Shown: positions 42,702-51,929, numbered from the stretch's first letter. The stretch: DNA of 64,000 bases from JBEIQE01 sp040376705 (GCA_040376705.1 JBEIQE010000001.1:310001-374000); one strand, 5' to 3'. The notes: generated from the letters alone by a model not told the origin. Program-made: numbers and translations.

Positions 42702-45041
42702 ATGCTGTCACGCAATCTCGAACAGTCTCTGCACCGCGCTCTTGCCCAGGCGAACGACCGTCGCCATGAGTATGCAACGCTGGAGCATCTCCTGCTGGCC
42801 CTGACCGAAGATACGGACTCAACCCCCGTACTGCGTGCGTGCGGCGTTGATGTTGAGCGTCTCAAGCGTGACCTGACCGAATATCTCGATACCGAGCTGG
42901 GCAACCTCGTTGTGCCTGCTTCGAGCGAAGCCAAGCCCACTGCTGGTTTCCAGCGTGTACTGCAGCGTGCTGCCATTCATGTGCAGAGCGCTGGCCGCGA
43001 AGAAGTAACCGGTGCCAACGTACTGGTAGCCCTGTTCTCTGAGCGTGAGAGCCATGCTGTCTACTTCCTGCAGGAGCAGGAAATGACCCGCTTCGACGCT
43101 GTCAACTATATCAGCCATGGCATTGCCAAGGTTCCGGGTGCGCCCGAGCGCCGCGCTGTACGCGGTGAAGACGAAGGCAACATGGGTAATGGCCGTGGTG
43201 AAGAGAAATCGGGCCCCAAGAAAGACAAGGACGCTCTCGAGGCCTATTGCGTTAACCTCAACGAGAAAGCCTCACGCGGCAAGATCGATCCGCTGATCGG
43301 CCGTGAGCATGAAGTTGAGCGTACCATCCAGATCCTGTGCCGCCGTACCAAGAACAACCCGCTGCTGGTGGGTGACCCTGGTGTAGGTAAGACCGCGATT
43401 GCCGAAGGTCTCGCCCGCCGGATTATCGAAAATGATGTGCCTGAAGTTCTGCGCGACATCACCATCTTCTCACTCGATATGGGCTCGCTGCTGGCTGGTA
43501 CCCGTTATCGTGGTGATTTCGAAGAGCGCTTGAAGGCTGTTGTGGCAGCGCTTGAGAAGCATGGTAAGGCTGTTCTGTTCATCGACGAGATCCACACTGT
43601 CATCGGTGCGGGTTCAACCTCAGGCGGTGCGATGGATGCCTCCAACCTGCTCAAGCCAGCTCTGTCGGCGGGTACACTGCGCTGCGTTGGCTCGACCACC
43701 TATAAGGAGTTCCGCACTTTCTTCGAGAAGGACCGCGCACTCGTGCGTCGCTTCCAGAAGATCGATGTGAACGAGCCTTCGGTTGAAGACACCATCAAGA
43801 TCCTCAAGGGTATCAAGCCGTATTACGAAGAGCACCACAAGGTGCGCTACACGGCTGAAGCCATCCGCTCGGCTGTCGAGCTGTCGGCCAAGTATATTGG
43901 CGACCGTAAGCTGCCGGACAAAGCCATCGATGTGATTGATGAAGTTGGCGCCACCCAGCACTTGCTGCCAGAAGGCAAGCGCAAGAAGGTCATCAACGTC
44001 AAAGACATTGAAGCCATCATTGCGACCATGGCCCGTATTCCGGCCAAGAGCGTCAGCCGTGATGACCGCGAACAGCTCGCCAGCCTTGAGCGCGATCTCA
44101 AGACCATGGTGTTCGGTCAGCCGCAGGCGATTGAAGCGCTGTCGTCAGCCATCAAGCTGGCTCGTGCCGGTCTGCGTTCAGCCGATAAGCCGATTGGTAA
44201 CTACCTGTTCTCCGGCCCCACGGGTGTCGGTAAGACTGAGGTTGCCAAGCAGCTGGCCCGCTCACTGGGTATCGAGCTCATCCGCTTCGATATGTCCGAG
44301 TACATGGAAAAGCATGCCGTATCGCGCCTCATCGGTGCACCTCCGGGCTACGTTGGCTTTGAGCAGGGCGGTATGCTGACTGATGCAGTTGACCAGCACC
44401 CGCATGCGGTTCTGCTGCTCGACGAAATCGAAAAGGCACATCAGGATATCTACGGCATCTTGCTGCAGGTTATGGATAGCGGCCGCTTGACCGATCACAA
44501 TGGCAAGACCATCGACTTCCGTAATATCATCGTCATCATGACGACCAATGCGGGCGCGTCAGATATGGCCAAGCCCGCAATTGGTTTCGGCTCAGGCATC
44601 CGCTCGGGTGAAGATGTTGAGGCCATCAATCGCCTCTTCACGCCTGAGTTCCGTAACCGCCTCGATGCCATCATCCCGTTCAAGGCGCTTGATGAAAGCA
44701 CCATTGGCCGCGTTGTCGACAAGTTCGTGATGGAGCTCGAGGCCCAGTTGGCCGACCGTGCTGTCACCATCGAGCTGAGCGACGAAGCCCGCAAGTGGCT
44801 TGGCGTTAAGGGTTACGATCCACAGATGGGGGCACGTCCTCTGGGCCGCGTCATTCAGGAAAACCTCAAGAAGGCTCTGGCCGAGGAAATCCTGTTCGGT
44901 AAGCTCACCAAGGGTGGTGTGGCCCGCGTACGAGTTGAGGCCGATAAGCTGGCCTTCGAGTTTGTTGCCGGTAACGGCAAGGCTGTTGAAGAGACGGTAG
45001 AAGAAGACACCGCCAAGGATTCGGAAGAAGCCTTCGACTAA
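42702..45041 (+). CDS. clpA: ATP-dependent Clp protease ATP-binding subunit ClpA
   Basis: 779 residues. The N-terminal Clp repeat domain (SRNLEQSLHRALAQANDRRH) binds ClpS; the first AAA+ module has GDPGVGKTAIAEG near residue 224 and LFIDEIHTVIGAG; the second has GPTGVGKTEVAKQ near residue 504 and LLLDEIEKAH. The absence of a coiled-coil middle domain separates it from ClpB. An acidic tail (EETVEEDTAKDSEEAFD) ends the protein. Unfolds substrates for ClpP. No clpP is in the window. A strong terminator follows. Confidence 0.97.
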   Translation: MLSRNLEQSLHRALAQANDRRHEYATLEHLLLALTEDTDSTPVLRACGVDVERLKRDLTEYLDTELGNLVVPASSEAKPTAGFQRVLQRAAIHVQSAGREEVTGANVLVALFSERESHAVYFLQEQEMTRFDAVNYISHGIAKVPGAPERRAVRGEDEGNMGNGRGEEKSGPKKDKDALEAYCVNLNEKASRGKIDPLIGREHEVERTIQILCRRTKNNPLLVGDPGVGKTAIAEGLARRIIENDVPEVLRDITIFSLDMGSLLAGTRYRGDFEERLKAVVAALEKHGKAVLFIDEIHTVIGAGSTSGGAMDASNLLKPALSAGTLRCVGSTTYKEFRTFFEKDRALVRRFQKIDVNEPSVEDTIKILKGIKPYYEEHHKVRYTAEAIRSAVELSAKYIGDRKLPDKAIDVIDEVGATQHLLPEGKRKKVINVKDIEAIIATMARIPAKSVSRDDREQLASLERDLKTMVFGQPQAIEALSSAIKLARAGLRSADKPIGNYLFSGPTGVGKTEVAKQLARSLGIELIRFDMSEYMEKHAVSRLIGAPPGYVGFEQGGMLTDAVDQHPHAVLLLDEIEKAHQDIYGILLQVMDSGRLTDHNGKTIDFRNIIVIMTTNAGASDMAKPAIGFGSGIRSGEDVEAINRLFTPEFRNRLDAIIPFKALDESTIGRVVDKFVMELEAQLADRAVTIELSDEARKWLGVKGYDPQMGARPLGRVIQENLKKALAEEILFGKLTKGGVARVRVEADKLAFEFVAGNGKAVEETVEEDTAKDSEEAFD

Positions 45042-45071
45042 CAGTTTGAGATTGTTGCACATGTAAATTCC

Positions 45072-45100
45072 AGGGGTGCCCTAACCGGCACCCCTTTTTT
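45072..45100 (+). terminator. Rho-independent terminator after clpA
   Basis: AGGGGTGCC (45072-45080) and GGCACCCCT (45087-45095) form a perfect 9-base stem with a 6-base loop, followed by TTTTT. 31 bases after the clpA stop. Confidence 0.9.
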
Positions 45101-45186
45101 CTGACTCTGCACTCTTGCCGCCTGTGCCTAACAGGCATAGGCTTGCCCTAAAGAATGAGACCCCGAAGAGGGCTGGGAGCAATAAA

Positions 45187-45966
45187 ATGGGCAAATTAAG
45201 AACGGGCGCCGTCACGGCGTCTTTTGTTGCTTTGGCTGTTTCTGCTGTGCTTGCAGGCTGTGGGCAAGAGAAACCGGTAGCCAAACCCGTCATACAAACA
45301 AAAGCAGCTACTCTACCACTGCAGCTACCGGACCTCGATCCGCCACTCTATAAACCACAGCCGTATGAGCAGCGCTTACAAACCGCTATGGCGCCGCTGG
45401 TAAAAACAGTAGCGGGCAGGGCGGCAGCACCGCTACCAAGCTATATTGGCGATTGCATTACCGAGCTGCGCGAAACTGCACTGGCCTATTACACCCAGCA
45501 GCTGGTGCGTTCGCACGACCTGCTGGTTGAGGCACGCATGGGGCTTTATGCGCATGAGGAAAAACTGGGTGGGTGGGATGATAAAACCATTACCCGCACC
45601 GGACAGCGGCTTGAAAAACTGGAAGCCGAGTGCAGGCGGCAGCTGCCATTAATGGATAAAAATTACGACCCTGTATTTGATATAACCCAAGGCGTGGCAC
45701 ATGAGGCACGGCAACTCATCTTTCTCGCCATTGAACAGCAAGGCCCGCATATGAAGGACTATCTAGATCAGTGGGCTTCACAAAAGGTAAGTGCACCGAG
45801 TCCCGTATTTTGTGCTGGCATGGATAGCGCATCCAACCTGTGGCGCACGCTGCTCCTACGTTCATTCAAAAGCCCAGAAAAGACGGAATTTGCTGACAAA
45901 TTCAGCACATTTTTCGAGGCCTATCCGCATATATGCCCGCCACCAGCAAGTCGCTTTACGCTGTAA
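45187..45966 (+). CDS. Hypothetical lipoprotein
   Basis: 259 residues from the ATG at 45187 with GGGAG upstream; the frame is open to 45115 but the signal starts here. The N-terminus is a lipoprotein signal with lipobox VLAGC (Cys near residue 26), after which a Pro-rich linker leads to a mostly helical domain with conserved-looking Cys in IGDCITELRETALAYYTQQL and later CRRQLP, FCAGMDSASNLWR and YPHICPP. I do not know the family. Probably attached to the outer or inner membrane facing the periplasm. Single gene. Confidence 0.6.
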   Translation: MGKLRTGAVTASFVALAVSAVLAGCGQEKPVAKPVIQTKAATLPLQLPDLDPPLYKPQPYEQRLQTAMAPLVKTVAGRAAAPLPSYIGDCITELRETALAYYTQQLVRSHDLLVEARMGLYAHEEKLGGWDDKTITRTGQRLEKLEAECRRQLPLMDKNYDPVFDITQGVAHEARQLIFLAIEQQGPHMKDYLDQWASQKVSAPSPVFCAGMDSASNLWRTLLLRSFKSPEKTEFADKFSTFFEAYPHICPPPASRFTL

Positions 45967-46092
45967 AAGAGCAATTTAAGTGGACCTTGCGCAGAGTCAT
46001 CAATGATTTTGCCTAAAGCCTTTATGCATTTATTAACCGCAGCTTTATACTTAAGGTGCAGGATTAGAGAGTTAGCAACTGCGGGAAAACTC

Positions 46093-46515
46093 ATGTCCAA
46101 AATTCTGACGTTCCTTATGGTACTCATCATGACCTTTGTGCCGCTGCAGGCTATGGCTAACGAGAGTGCCGAAGCTGAAGAGGGCGGCCCGCCAGTTCCG
46201 CAGTTCGTGCCGGTTGGACCGCTCACTGTCCCCATTCTGCGCGATGGCCGTATTTTCCAGTATGTAACAGTAGCTGTGAAGCTTGAGACCAAAGATCAGG
46301 CTGATGCGACACAAATTACCAACCGCCTGCCATCCCTGAATGATGCTTACCTCTCATCGCTCTACGGCGCATTTTACGCGGGCAGGGATATGAACGGTAC
46401 CCTGATCGACCTCGAGAAGCTCCGCACGCGTCTGGCCAGTGCAAATGAGAAGGTCCTGCCACCACATATCGTGCAGAACATCCTGATCCAGCAGATCAGC
46501 CAGAGCAGCCGTTAG
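46093..46515 (+). CDS. Periplasmic protein, FliL-like
   Basis: 140 residues from the ATG at 46093, where a signal peptide or anchor begins (SKILTFLMVLIMTFVPLQAMA). The mature part has FVPVGPLTVPILRDGRIFQY, then VTVAVKLETKDQADATQITN and RLPSLNDAYLSSLYGAF, and a C-terminal VQNILIQQIS. This order (a v-p-l-V strand, RYv-V-l-Le strand, R-P-L-DAxLsxL helix, closing helix or strand) is like FliL, the stator-associated flagellar protein, but no flagellar gene is near, so a FliL-like fold with another role is possible. Its stop overlaps that of the convergent gene. Confidence 0.55.
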   Translation: MSKILTFLMVLIMTFVPLQAMANESAEAEEGGPPVPQFVPVGPLTVPILRDGRIFQYVTVAVKLETKDQADATQITNRLPSLNDAYLSSLYGAFYAGRDMNGTLIDLEKLRTRLASANEKVLPPHIVQNILIQQISQSSR

Positions 46516-46805
46516 TCAGCTTTAGCCGAAATCATGGTGCATGCGCCTTGAGTACAGGCAGGTTGCATCTGTTCTGTGACTTGATTGGATTGGCATGAAA
46601 TCATCCTGCCTTCTTCCAGCCAGCGTTGTTTCATCTCTTCAGCAAACTCGGTATTTACGGCTTTAGCTTCGCCACAGGGGCCAACCGTGCTTACACACTC
46701 GCTATCGGTTGTACATTTAGCCCAAAAGGCGACACCTACACTCTCGGCCTGTGCCAGCGAGGGCAGACATAGCAGGGCCAAAGCCAAAAGCGTTTTATTG
46801 AGCAT
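46512..46805 (-). CDS. Small secreted Cys-containing protein (paralogue A)
   Basis: 97 residues from the ATG at 46805, with GGAGA 5 bases upstream; longer starts at 46817 and 46844 are possible. Signal peptide LNKTLLALALLCLPSLAQAE. The mature part holds CTTDSECVSTVGPCGEAKAVN and two more cysteines (SCQSNQ and ACTQGACTMI), six to seven in all, so disulfides in the periplasm are likely. The same motif occurs in the gene directly upstream. No known family. Overlaps its paralogue by 11 bases and its stop overlaps the convergent stop. Confidence 0.65.
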   Translation of the reverse strand: MLNKTLLALALLCLPSLAQAESVGVAFWAKCTTDSECVSTVGPCGEAKAVNTEFAEEMKQRWLEEGRMISCQSNQVTEQMQPACTQGACTMISAKAD

Positions 46806-47133
46806 GGGGTTCTCCATTTGGCTGAATCGGGTGGGTGGGCGCAATCATGACGCATGTTTTATCTGGTGAGCAGCTCGGCACATCCTCGGGCACGACGCCC
46901 AGGCCAGCGCATTCAACCAATGCGGCCATCCTGTTCCATTCGGCCTGAATTTGATCGTGATAATTGCGGTTCACTGCCCGAATTTCGCCGCATGGTGCGC
47001 GGGCGGTTACGCAGTCGGTATCTGTTTGGCACATATATTCAGGCTGAGTTTCAAAAGGCTCAGAGCGTGCATGGGCGGTGCCTGCAAGAGCAAACAGCGA
47101 GAGGGTAACAATGGCGGTTTTAAGTAGTTTCAT
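46795..47133 (-). CDS. Small secreted Cys-containing protein (paralogue B)
   Basis: 112 residues from the ATG at 47133, with GGAG 7 bases upstream. Signal peptide KLLKTAIVTLSLFALAGTAHA. The mature part carries CQTDTDCVTARAPCGEIRAVN followed by a YHDQIQAEW helix, then CAGLGV and PSCSPDKTCVMI. Lined up with paralogue A the Cys spacing and the CxTDxxCV-x5-PCGE-x-[KR]AVN motif agree, so the two arose by duplication. Not recognised as a known inhibitor or toxin. Translated first, with its end overlapping the start of paralogue A. Confidence 0.65.
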   Translation of the reverse strand: MKLLKTAIVTLSLFALAGTAHARSEPFETQPEYMCQTDTDCVTARAPCGEIRAVNRNYHDQIQAEWNRMAALVECAGLGVVPEDVPSCSPDKTCVMIAPTHPIQPNGEPHAQ

Positions 47134-47414
47134 GGGCAGGCTCCATTCATGTAAAGTATGACGCTGGGCAAGGCAAAAAGCTTGGCACAAAGAGGGCGCG
47201 TCGCCTGTTTTTCTTAATTCTGCCTCTAAGTATTTGATTTGCAATATAGAAGCCGAATTACCACATATCGCAAAACTCTCTGGAGTCGCCTCAATTCAGG
47301 TGATTGCCACAATCATGGGCATGATGCACCTTTTTGCACCTCCTCCCATTACGCTTGGGCGGAGCATAACCAAGGGTTACATATAAGTGACCAGCAAGAG
47401 GGGTAGGAAAAGTC

Positions 47415-49514
47415 ATGGATCCAATATTTGTTTCAACAATGAATTTAGTCATAGCCTGCGGCGTGGTCGCGGTGCTGTTTGGCTGGCTACTCGCCAATCG
47501 GGTGAACGCAGCACCTGCGGGCGATGCCAAGATGCAGGAAATTGCTGCGGCCATTCAGGAAGGCGCTAAAGCCTATCTCAACCGCCAGTACACCACCATC
47601 GGTATCGTGGGTGTGGTGGTTGCTGTGCTCCTTATGTATCTCGGCTGGTACGTCACCGTCGGTTTCGTGATCGGCGCCGTACTTTCGGGTATCGCTGGCT
47701 ACATCGGCATGAATATCTCGGTGCGTGCCAACGTGCGTACGGCCGAAGCTGCCCGCAAGGGTCTGGCGCCTGCGCTCGACATTGCCTTCAAGGCGGGTGC
47801 TGTAACCGGTCTGCTCGTTGTTGGCCTTGGTCTTCTGGGGGTGGGTGGTTACTACTACTACCTCAAGACCATGCTGACCCTCAGCAGCCATGACCTTGTC
47901 ATGGCACTGGTGGCACTTAGCTTTGGTGCATCACTCATCTCCATTTTCGCGCGTCTTGGCGGCGGTATCTTTACCAAAGGTGCCGACGTGGGTGCCGATC
48001 TTGTAGGTAAGGTCGAAGCCGGCATTCCTGAGGATGACCCGCGTAATCCTGCTGTTATTGCCGATAACGTTGGCGATAACGTTGGCGACTGCGCTGGTAT
48101 GGCTGCCGACTTGTTCGAAACTTATGCGGTAACCACTGTAGCGACCATGCTGCTGGGTCAGATCGTATTTGCAGGCAATCTTGCACATACCGAGCTCACC
48201 ATGCTGTATCCGCTGGTTATTGGCGCGGTGTGCATCATCGCTTCGATCATCGGTACGTTCTTTGTAAAGCTGAGCCCCAGTAACAACATCATGGGCGCAC
48301 TGTATAAGGGCTTCGTGGCCGCTGCAGTGATCTCGGTCGGCTTTATCTATGGTGCGACCATGCTGGTGTTTGGCGATATGAGCTATAGCCTCGGTGCGTT
48401 TACCGCAGGCGACTTGTTCTATTGCGCACTGGTGGGTCTGGCTGTTACCGCCCTCCTGATCGTAATTACCGAGTATTATACCTCAACCAAGTATCGCCCC
48501 GTTAAGAGCGTGGCCGATGCCTCGGTGACCGGTCATGGTACGAACGTGATTCAGGGTCTGGCAATCTCGCTCGAGTCAACCGCGCTGCCGGTTATTGTTA
48601 TCAGCGCTGGTATCTTAGGTGCGTTCTTCTTCGCCGGTATTTACGGTATCGCTATTGCAGCAACTACAATGCTGGCGTTGGCCGGTGTGGTTGTGGCGCT
48701 CGATGCCTATGGCCCGGTTACGGATAACGCAGGCGGCATTGCCGAAATGGCAGGCCTGCCCAAGGACGTGCGCGTAAATACAGACGCGCTCGATGCCGTG
48801 GGCAATACCACCAAGGCTGTGACCAAGGGTTATGCCATCGGTTCGGCTGCTTTGGCCTCGCTGGTGCTGTTTGCTGCTTATGTACAGGATGTGAAACACT
48901 ACTTCCCCGGTGCGGTTGTCGATTTCAAGCTCGATAACCCCTATGTGGTAGTTGGCCTGTTCATCGGTGGTATGCTGCCTTACCTGTTCGCAGCCATGGG
49001 CATGACCGCGGTTGGTCGTGCGGCTGGTTCGGTTGTGGTTGAGGTACGCCGCCAGTTCAAGGAAATCCCCGGCATTATGGAAGGCACAGCCAAGCCCGAA
49101 TACGGCAAGGCGGTTGATATGCTGACCAAAGCTGCAATCAAAGAGATGATTGTTCCATCGCTCCTGCCGATTGCCGCGCCGATTATCCTGTTTGTGATCA
49201 TCAATGGTATTACCGGTGATGTTGGCCTTGCGCTGTCGTCACTCGGTGCGATGTTGATGGGCACAATCATCACCGGCATTTTCGTTGCCATCTCGATGAC
49301 CTCGGGCGGTGGTGCTTGGGATAATGCCAAGAAGTATATCGAAGAAGGTCATCATGGCGGCAAGGGCAGCGATGCCCATAAGGCTGCTGTAACCGGCGAT
49401 ACTGTGGGCGATCCGTACAAGGATACTGCAGGTCCGGCCATCAACCCGATGATTAAGATCATCAACATCGTGGCACTGCTGCTGCTTGCTGTTGCCAGCA
49501 AGATGATGATGTAA
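47415..49514 (+). CDS. hppA: Membrane-bound proton-translocating pyrophosphatase (K+-independent type)
   Basis: 699 residues, about 16 membrane segments. Splits pyrophosphate and pumps protons. Catalytic stretch GGGIFTKGADVGADLVGKVE, then DDPRNPAVIADNVGDNVGDC near residue 205-225, and DAYGPVTDNAGGIAEMAGL. The subclass-determining site reads GNTTKAVTKG (residues 463-472): Lys467 and Thr470 mark the K+-independent H+ type, where K+-dependent enzymes carry Ala and Gly. A terminator follows. The 281-base leader before it holds a partial inverted repeat (47340-47364) but no clear element. Confidence 0.96.
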   Translation: MDPIFVSTMNLVIACGVVAVLFGWLLANRVNAAPAGDAKMQEIAAAIQEGAKAYLNRQYTTIGIVGVVVAVLLMYLGWYVTVGFVIGAVLSGIAGYIGMNISVRANVRTAEAARKGLAPALDIAFKAGAVTGLLVVGLGLLGVGGYYYYLKTMLTLSSHDLVMALVALSFGASLISIFARLGGGIFTKGADVGADLVGKVEAGIPEDDPRNPAVIADNVGDNVGDCAGMAADLFETYAVTTVATMLLGQIVFAGNLAHTELTMLYPLVIGAVCIIASIIGTFFVKLSPSNNIMGALYKGFVAAAVISVGFIYGATMLVFGDMSYSLGAFTAGDLFYCALVGLAVTALLIVITEYYTSTKYRPVKSVADASVTGHGTNVIQGLAISLESTALPVIVISAGILGAFFFAGIYGIAIAATTMLALAGVVVALDAYGPVTDNAGGIAEMAGLPKDVRVNTDALDAVGNTTKAVTKGYAIGSAALASLVLFAAYVQDVKHYFPGAVVDFKLDNPYVVVGLFIGGMLPYLFAAMGMTAVGRAAGSVVVEVRRQFKEIPGIMEGTAKPEYGKAVDMLTKAAIKEMIVPSLLPIAAPIILFVIINGITGDVGLALSSLGAMLMGTIITGIFVAISMTSGGGAWDNAKKYIEEGHHGGKGSDAHKAAVTGDTVGDPYKDTAGPAINPMIKIINIVALLLLAVASKMMM

Positions 49515-49533
49515 CTTGTAAGAACTGTCATTT

Positions 49534-49570
49534 AAAAGGCCCGGGCTTTTTGGTCCGGGCCTTTTTCTTT
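49534..49570. terminator. Bidirectional terminator between hppA and the DUF962 gene
   Basis: AAAAGGCCCGG (49534-49544) and CCGGGCCTTTT (49555-49565) are perfect 11-base complements, with A- and T-runs at the two sides. It lies between two convergent genes and can serve both. Confidence 0.88.
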
Positions 49571-50072
49571 AGTAACGTGCTGTTGTAAAGCGCGCTTCAA
49601 TTTGCTCCTTAACATCTGTACGCCATCCCAGCTTGAAGCCGAATTCGGCCAACAGGAATAACGGTCCGATGGGGATGCTGCGGATATCATCAAGGAATGC
49701 CGGCTTGCGGCCTTCGTGCTTGTGGCCAATAAGCTGCTGTGTCCAGCCGATAACCAGTGTGATGAGCGAGATTACCAGCCAGGGCAGGGTGGGTAGTGAG
49801 GCGATGTATCCGGCCGCAATCAGTATCAGTACGAGGGGCGTTACCATGGCGATACAGTATTGGCGGTCAAGCTTGGCGTAATAGGCCAGCAGGATAATAC
49901 CCGTAACCGTAGCCAGATTGAGCGGTAAACCCATAGGCGCAAAGCCAGCCTTGAACAGTAGTGCTGCAGCACCAAGCGCAATCAGCGGAATACCGACAAA
50001 ATGGGTGCGGATGTTATTGGGATTACGGTGGTAAGCGGCATAGCTCGCCAGCCGGTCGATCAGTTCATGCAT
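49569..50072 (-). CDS. DUF962 / Mpo1-like membrane protein
   Basis: 167 residues with about four membrane segments. The N-terminal LASYAAYHRNPNNIRTHFVG and WTQQLIGHKHEGRKPAF carry the conserved His residues that bind the metal in the yeast Mpo1 dioxygenase (alpha-oxidation of 2-hydroxy fatty acids), followed by the helix IPIGPLFLLAEFGFKLGW. It may act on fatty acids; bacterial members are not characterised in detail. Convergent with hppA. Confidence 0.85.
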   Translation of the reverse strand: MHELIDRLASYAAYHRNPNNIRTHFVGIPLIALGAAALLFKAGFAPMGLPLNLATVTGIILLAYYAKLDRQYCIAMVTPLVLILIAAGYIASLPTLPWLVISLITLVIGWTQQLIGHKHEGRKPAFLDDIRSIPIGPLFLLAEFGFKLGWRTDVKEQIEARFTTARY

Positions 50073-50156
50073 GGCGGTCTCCTGTTAATAATTGCAAGTT
50101 TGACACTGCTTCTCCGAGCTTGCTAGCCTCATTCAACAATAAGAGGAGAACAGGAT

Positions 50157-50444
50157 ATGGGAATTCTACTGGCTGGTCTGGCTAATCTGATGATGAAGCG
50201 CGGTGCTTTTGTGCTGAGCCAGACTCATGGCGATCAAAAGCTTTATTACAAAGGTGAGCAGTTAGGTGCGCCCAACTTCATCGGGCTGCGTCCGTCGCCC
50301 GTGTTCACCATGGTCAACCGGCGCGAGGATGCCACCCATTACAGCCACTGGCTTACAGCATGGCATTACCGGCAGGCGCTGCACCGCTCATCCATGCAGG
50401 CGTCTGCTATTGCGATTGAGCCGGTGCGAAGTCCTAAGCCGTAA
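50157..50444 (+). CDS. Hypothetical small protein
   Basis: 95 residues with a good ribosome binding site (AGAGGAG) 10 bases upstream. An N-terminal hydrophobic stretch (ILLAGLANLMMK) may be an amphipathic helix. The rest has GQKLYY-like strand segments (HGDQKLYYKGEQLGAPNFIG) and a His/Tyr-rich middle (EDATHYSHWLTAWHYRQALH). No family recognised. Divergent from the DUF962 gene and convergent with bamE, immediately against its stop. Confidence 0.5.
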   Translation: MGILLAGLANLMMKRGAFVLSQTHGDQKLYYKGEQLGAPNFIGLRPSPVFTMVNRREDATHYSHWLTAWHYRQALHRSSMQASAIAIEPVRSPKP

Positions 50445-50879
50445 TTACTTGGTTGGCGGGCTGAAGCGGCCGACGTTGCCGATAACCTGTTCGATCACGC
50501 CAAGGTTATGACCGGCAGTTGGGGTGGTGCGATCAACCACTTCAACATACTGGCCGCTGCTTTCATCCATCTGCTCGACTTTGGCAACAGTACCATCAGC
50601 AGGGTTGAAGCTGATACGCACAACGCTGCGCTTGACCACTTCGGGGGCCATGAAGGCGGTTTTTTCGGTAGTCTGGCCGACATAGTACCATTCATTCGGG
50701 TTAAAAGTGCCTTCGGCTGTGGGGGTGCCGAGCAGGGCTGCTACATCCGCCTGACGGCTAACGCCGGGGTTTACCTGCTGCAAACGGTCGGTCTCCACCA
50801 TATTGCCGTGGGTGCGCACAATCGGCGCGCAGGCAAAAAGAGCGAAAACGAGGGGCAGGGCGAAGAAGGCACGAAGCAT
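50445..50879 (-). CDS. bamE: Outer membrane protein assembly factor BamE
   Basis: 144 residues. A lipoprotein signal with lipobox LFAC (Cys at about 17), then VNPGVSRQADVAALLGTPTA and FNPNEWYYVGQTTEK, the SmpA/OmlA pattern in which the GxxxxxxvxxllGxP turn is followed by a WYY strand. Part of the BAM complex that folds outer membrane proteins. The opposite-facing cytochrome chaperone gene 80 bases away is the usual alphaproteobacterial neighbour. Confidence 0.92.
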   Translation of the reverse strand: MLRAFFALPLVFALFACAPIVRTHGNMVETDRLQQVNPGVSRQADVAALLGTPTAEGTFNPNEWYYVGQTTEKTAFMAPEVVKRSVVRISFNPADGTVAKVEQMDESSGQYVEVVDRTTPTAGHNLGVIEQVIGNVGRFSPPTK

Positions 50880-50959
50880 GGTGTTTATGGCTCTGGTTGA
50901 CGAAACGGCCTACAAAGTGACATAAGGCACTGATTATCGCAAGTTACTCAGGTGAAGAC

Positions 50960-51478
50960 ATGCTGTCGCTGTTCCGGTCCAAGGTTAATCCTGCTGTAGG
51001 GGCGCTGCACGAGTCTATTGTGGCGGGCAGCCGCGTGGAGTCGTTCTATACCCGCCTTGGTGTGCCCGATACGGTAGATGGCCGTTTTGGCCTTTTGGCC
51101 CTCCATACCTTCCTTGTATTGCGCCGTTTGCGTGGTGTGGCAGATGATCTGGCGCAGGAAATTTTTGACCGCATTTTCGCCCAGCTCGACCTTAACCTGC
51201 GCGAACTCGGGGTTGGTGATTTAGGCGTGGGCAAGCGCGTACGCGCGATGGCGGAGTCGCTTTACGGCTCCATGTCGGCTTATGAAGCAGCGCTCAAGAG
51301 TGATGATGAGGCGCTGCATCGCGCACTGGCTAATAACCTGTTCGGTACACTACCCGAGGCACCGTCACACGATATGACCAAACCCATCATTGCTTATATA
51401 CGCGCTGCTGCCGCCAGCATCGAGGCACAGCCAATTGAAGCGATTATCAGTGGTAAAGTGGAGTTCCCCGATGTCTGA
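50960..51478 (+). CDS. Ubiquinol-cytochrome c chaperone (CBP3/UQCC1 family)
   Basis: 172 residues. SRVESFYTRLGVPDTVDGRF near the N-terminus and FDRIFAQLDLNLRELGVGDL, then KRVRAMAESLYGSMSAYEAA match the ubiquinol-cytochrome c chaperone domain, which helps cytochrome b assemble into the bc1 complex. Cytosolic, helical. Its end overlaps the start of the DUF177 gene by 8 bases. Confidence 0.88.
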   Translation: MLSLFRSKVNPAVGALHESIVAGSRVESFYTRLGVPDTVDGRFGLLALHTFLVLRRLRGVADDLAQEIFDRIFAQLDLNLRELGVGDLGVGKRVRAMAESLYGSMSAYEAALKSDDEALHRALANNLFGTLPEAPSHDMTKPIIAYIRAAAASIEAQPIEAIISGKVEFPDV

Positions 51479-51929
51479 ACCTGTACCTGAATTCTCGCGC
51501 CGGGTTGAAATCACCAAGGTGCACCAGCCGCACAAGCTCAAGGCGAATGAGGCCGAGCTGCTGGCCATCGCCAAGCGTCTCAAACTGCCTGAGCTGACCA
51601 AGCTCGAGGCCGAGGTAAGTATAAAGCGCGGCCGGGGGGATACAATTCTAGTAACCGGCGAGCTGTTTGCCAGCCTGAGCCAGACCTGTGTTGTCACGCT
51701 CGAGCCGTTCCCGGTTGAAGTGAACGAACTGATTGATGCCACTTATACGGATGGCGAACCGCCACCCTTAAACGAGGTGCTGACTCTGGCTGAAGACGAT
51801 CCTGATGCGCCCGAGCCTGTAATTAATGGCAAAATTGACCTTGGCGAGCTGGTGGTGCAAAGCCTGTCACTGGGCCTCGACCCTTACCCGCGCAAACCCG
51901 GCGTTGAGTTTCAGGGTTACGATAAGTAA
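51471..51929 (+). CDS. DUF177 (YceD-like) protein
   Basis: 152 residues from the ATG at 51471, inside the 3' end of the chaperone gene; the longer frame from 51390 lies within that gene. LPELTKLEAEVSIKRGRGDT, GELFASLSQTCVVTLEPFPV and IDLGELVVQSLSLGLDPYPR are typical of DUF177/YceD, the protein that in many bacteria precedes rpmF and plsX and has been linked to 23S rRNA. Here one hypothetical gene lies between it and rpmF. The Cys-containing strand and acidic DDPDAPEP stretch are also as expected. Confidence 0.88.
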   Translation: MSEPVPEFSRRVEITKVHQPHKLKANEAELLAIAKRLKLPELTKLEAEVSIKRGRGDTILVTGELFASLSQTCVVTLEPFPVEVNELIDATYTDGEPPPLNEVLTLAEDDPDAPEPVINGKIDLGELVVQSLSLGLDPYPRKPGVEFQGYDK

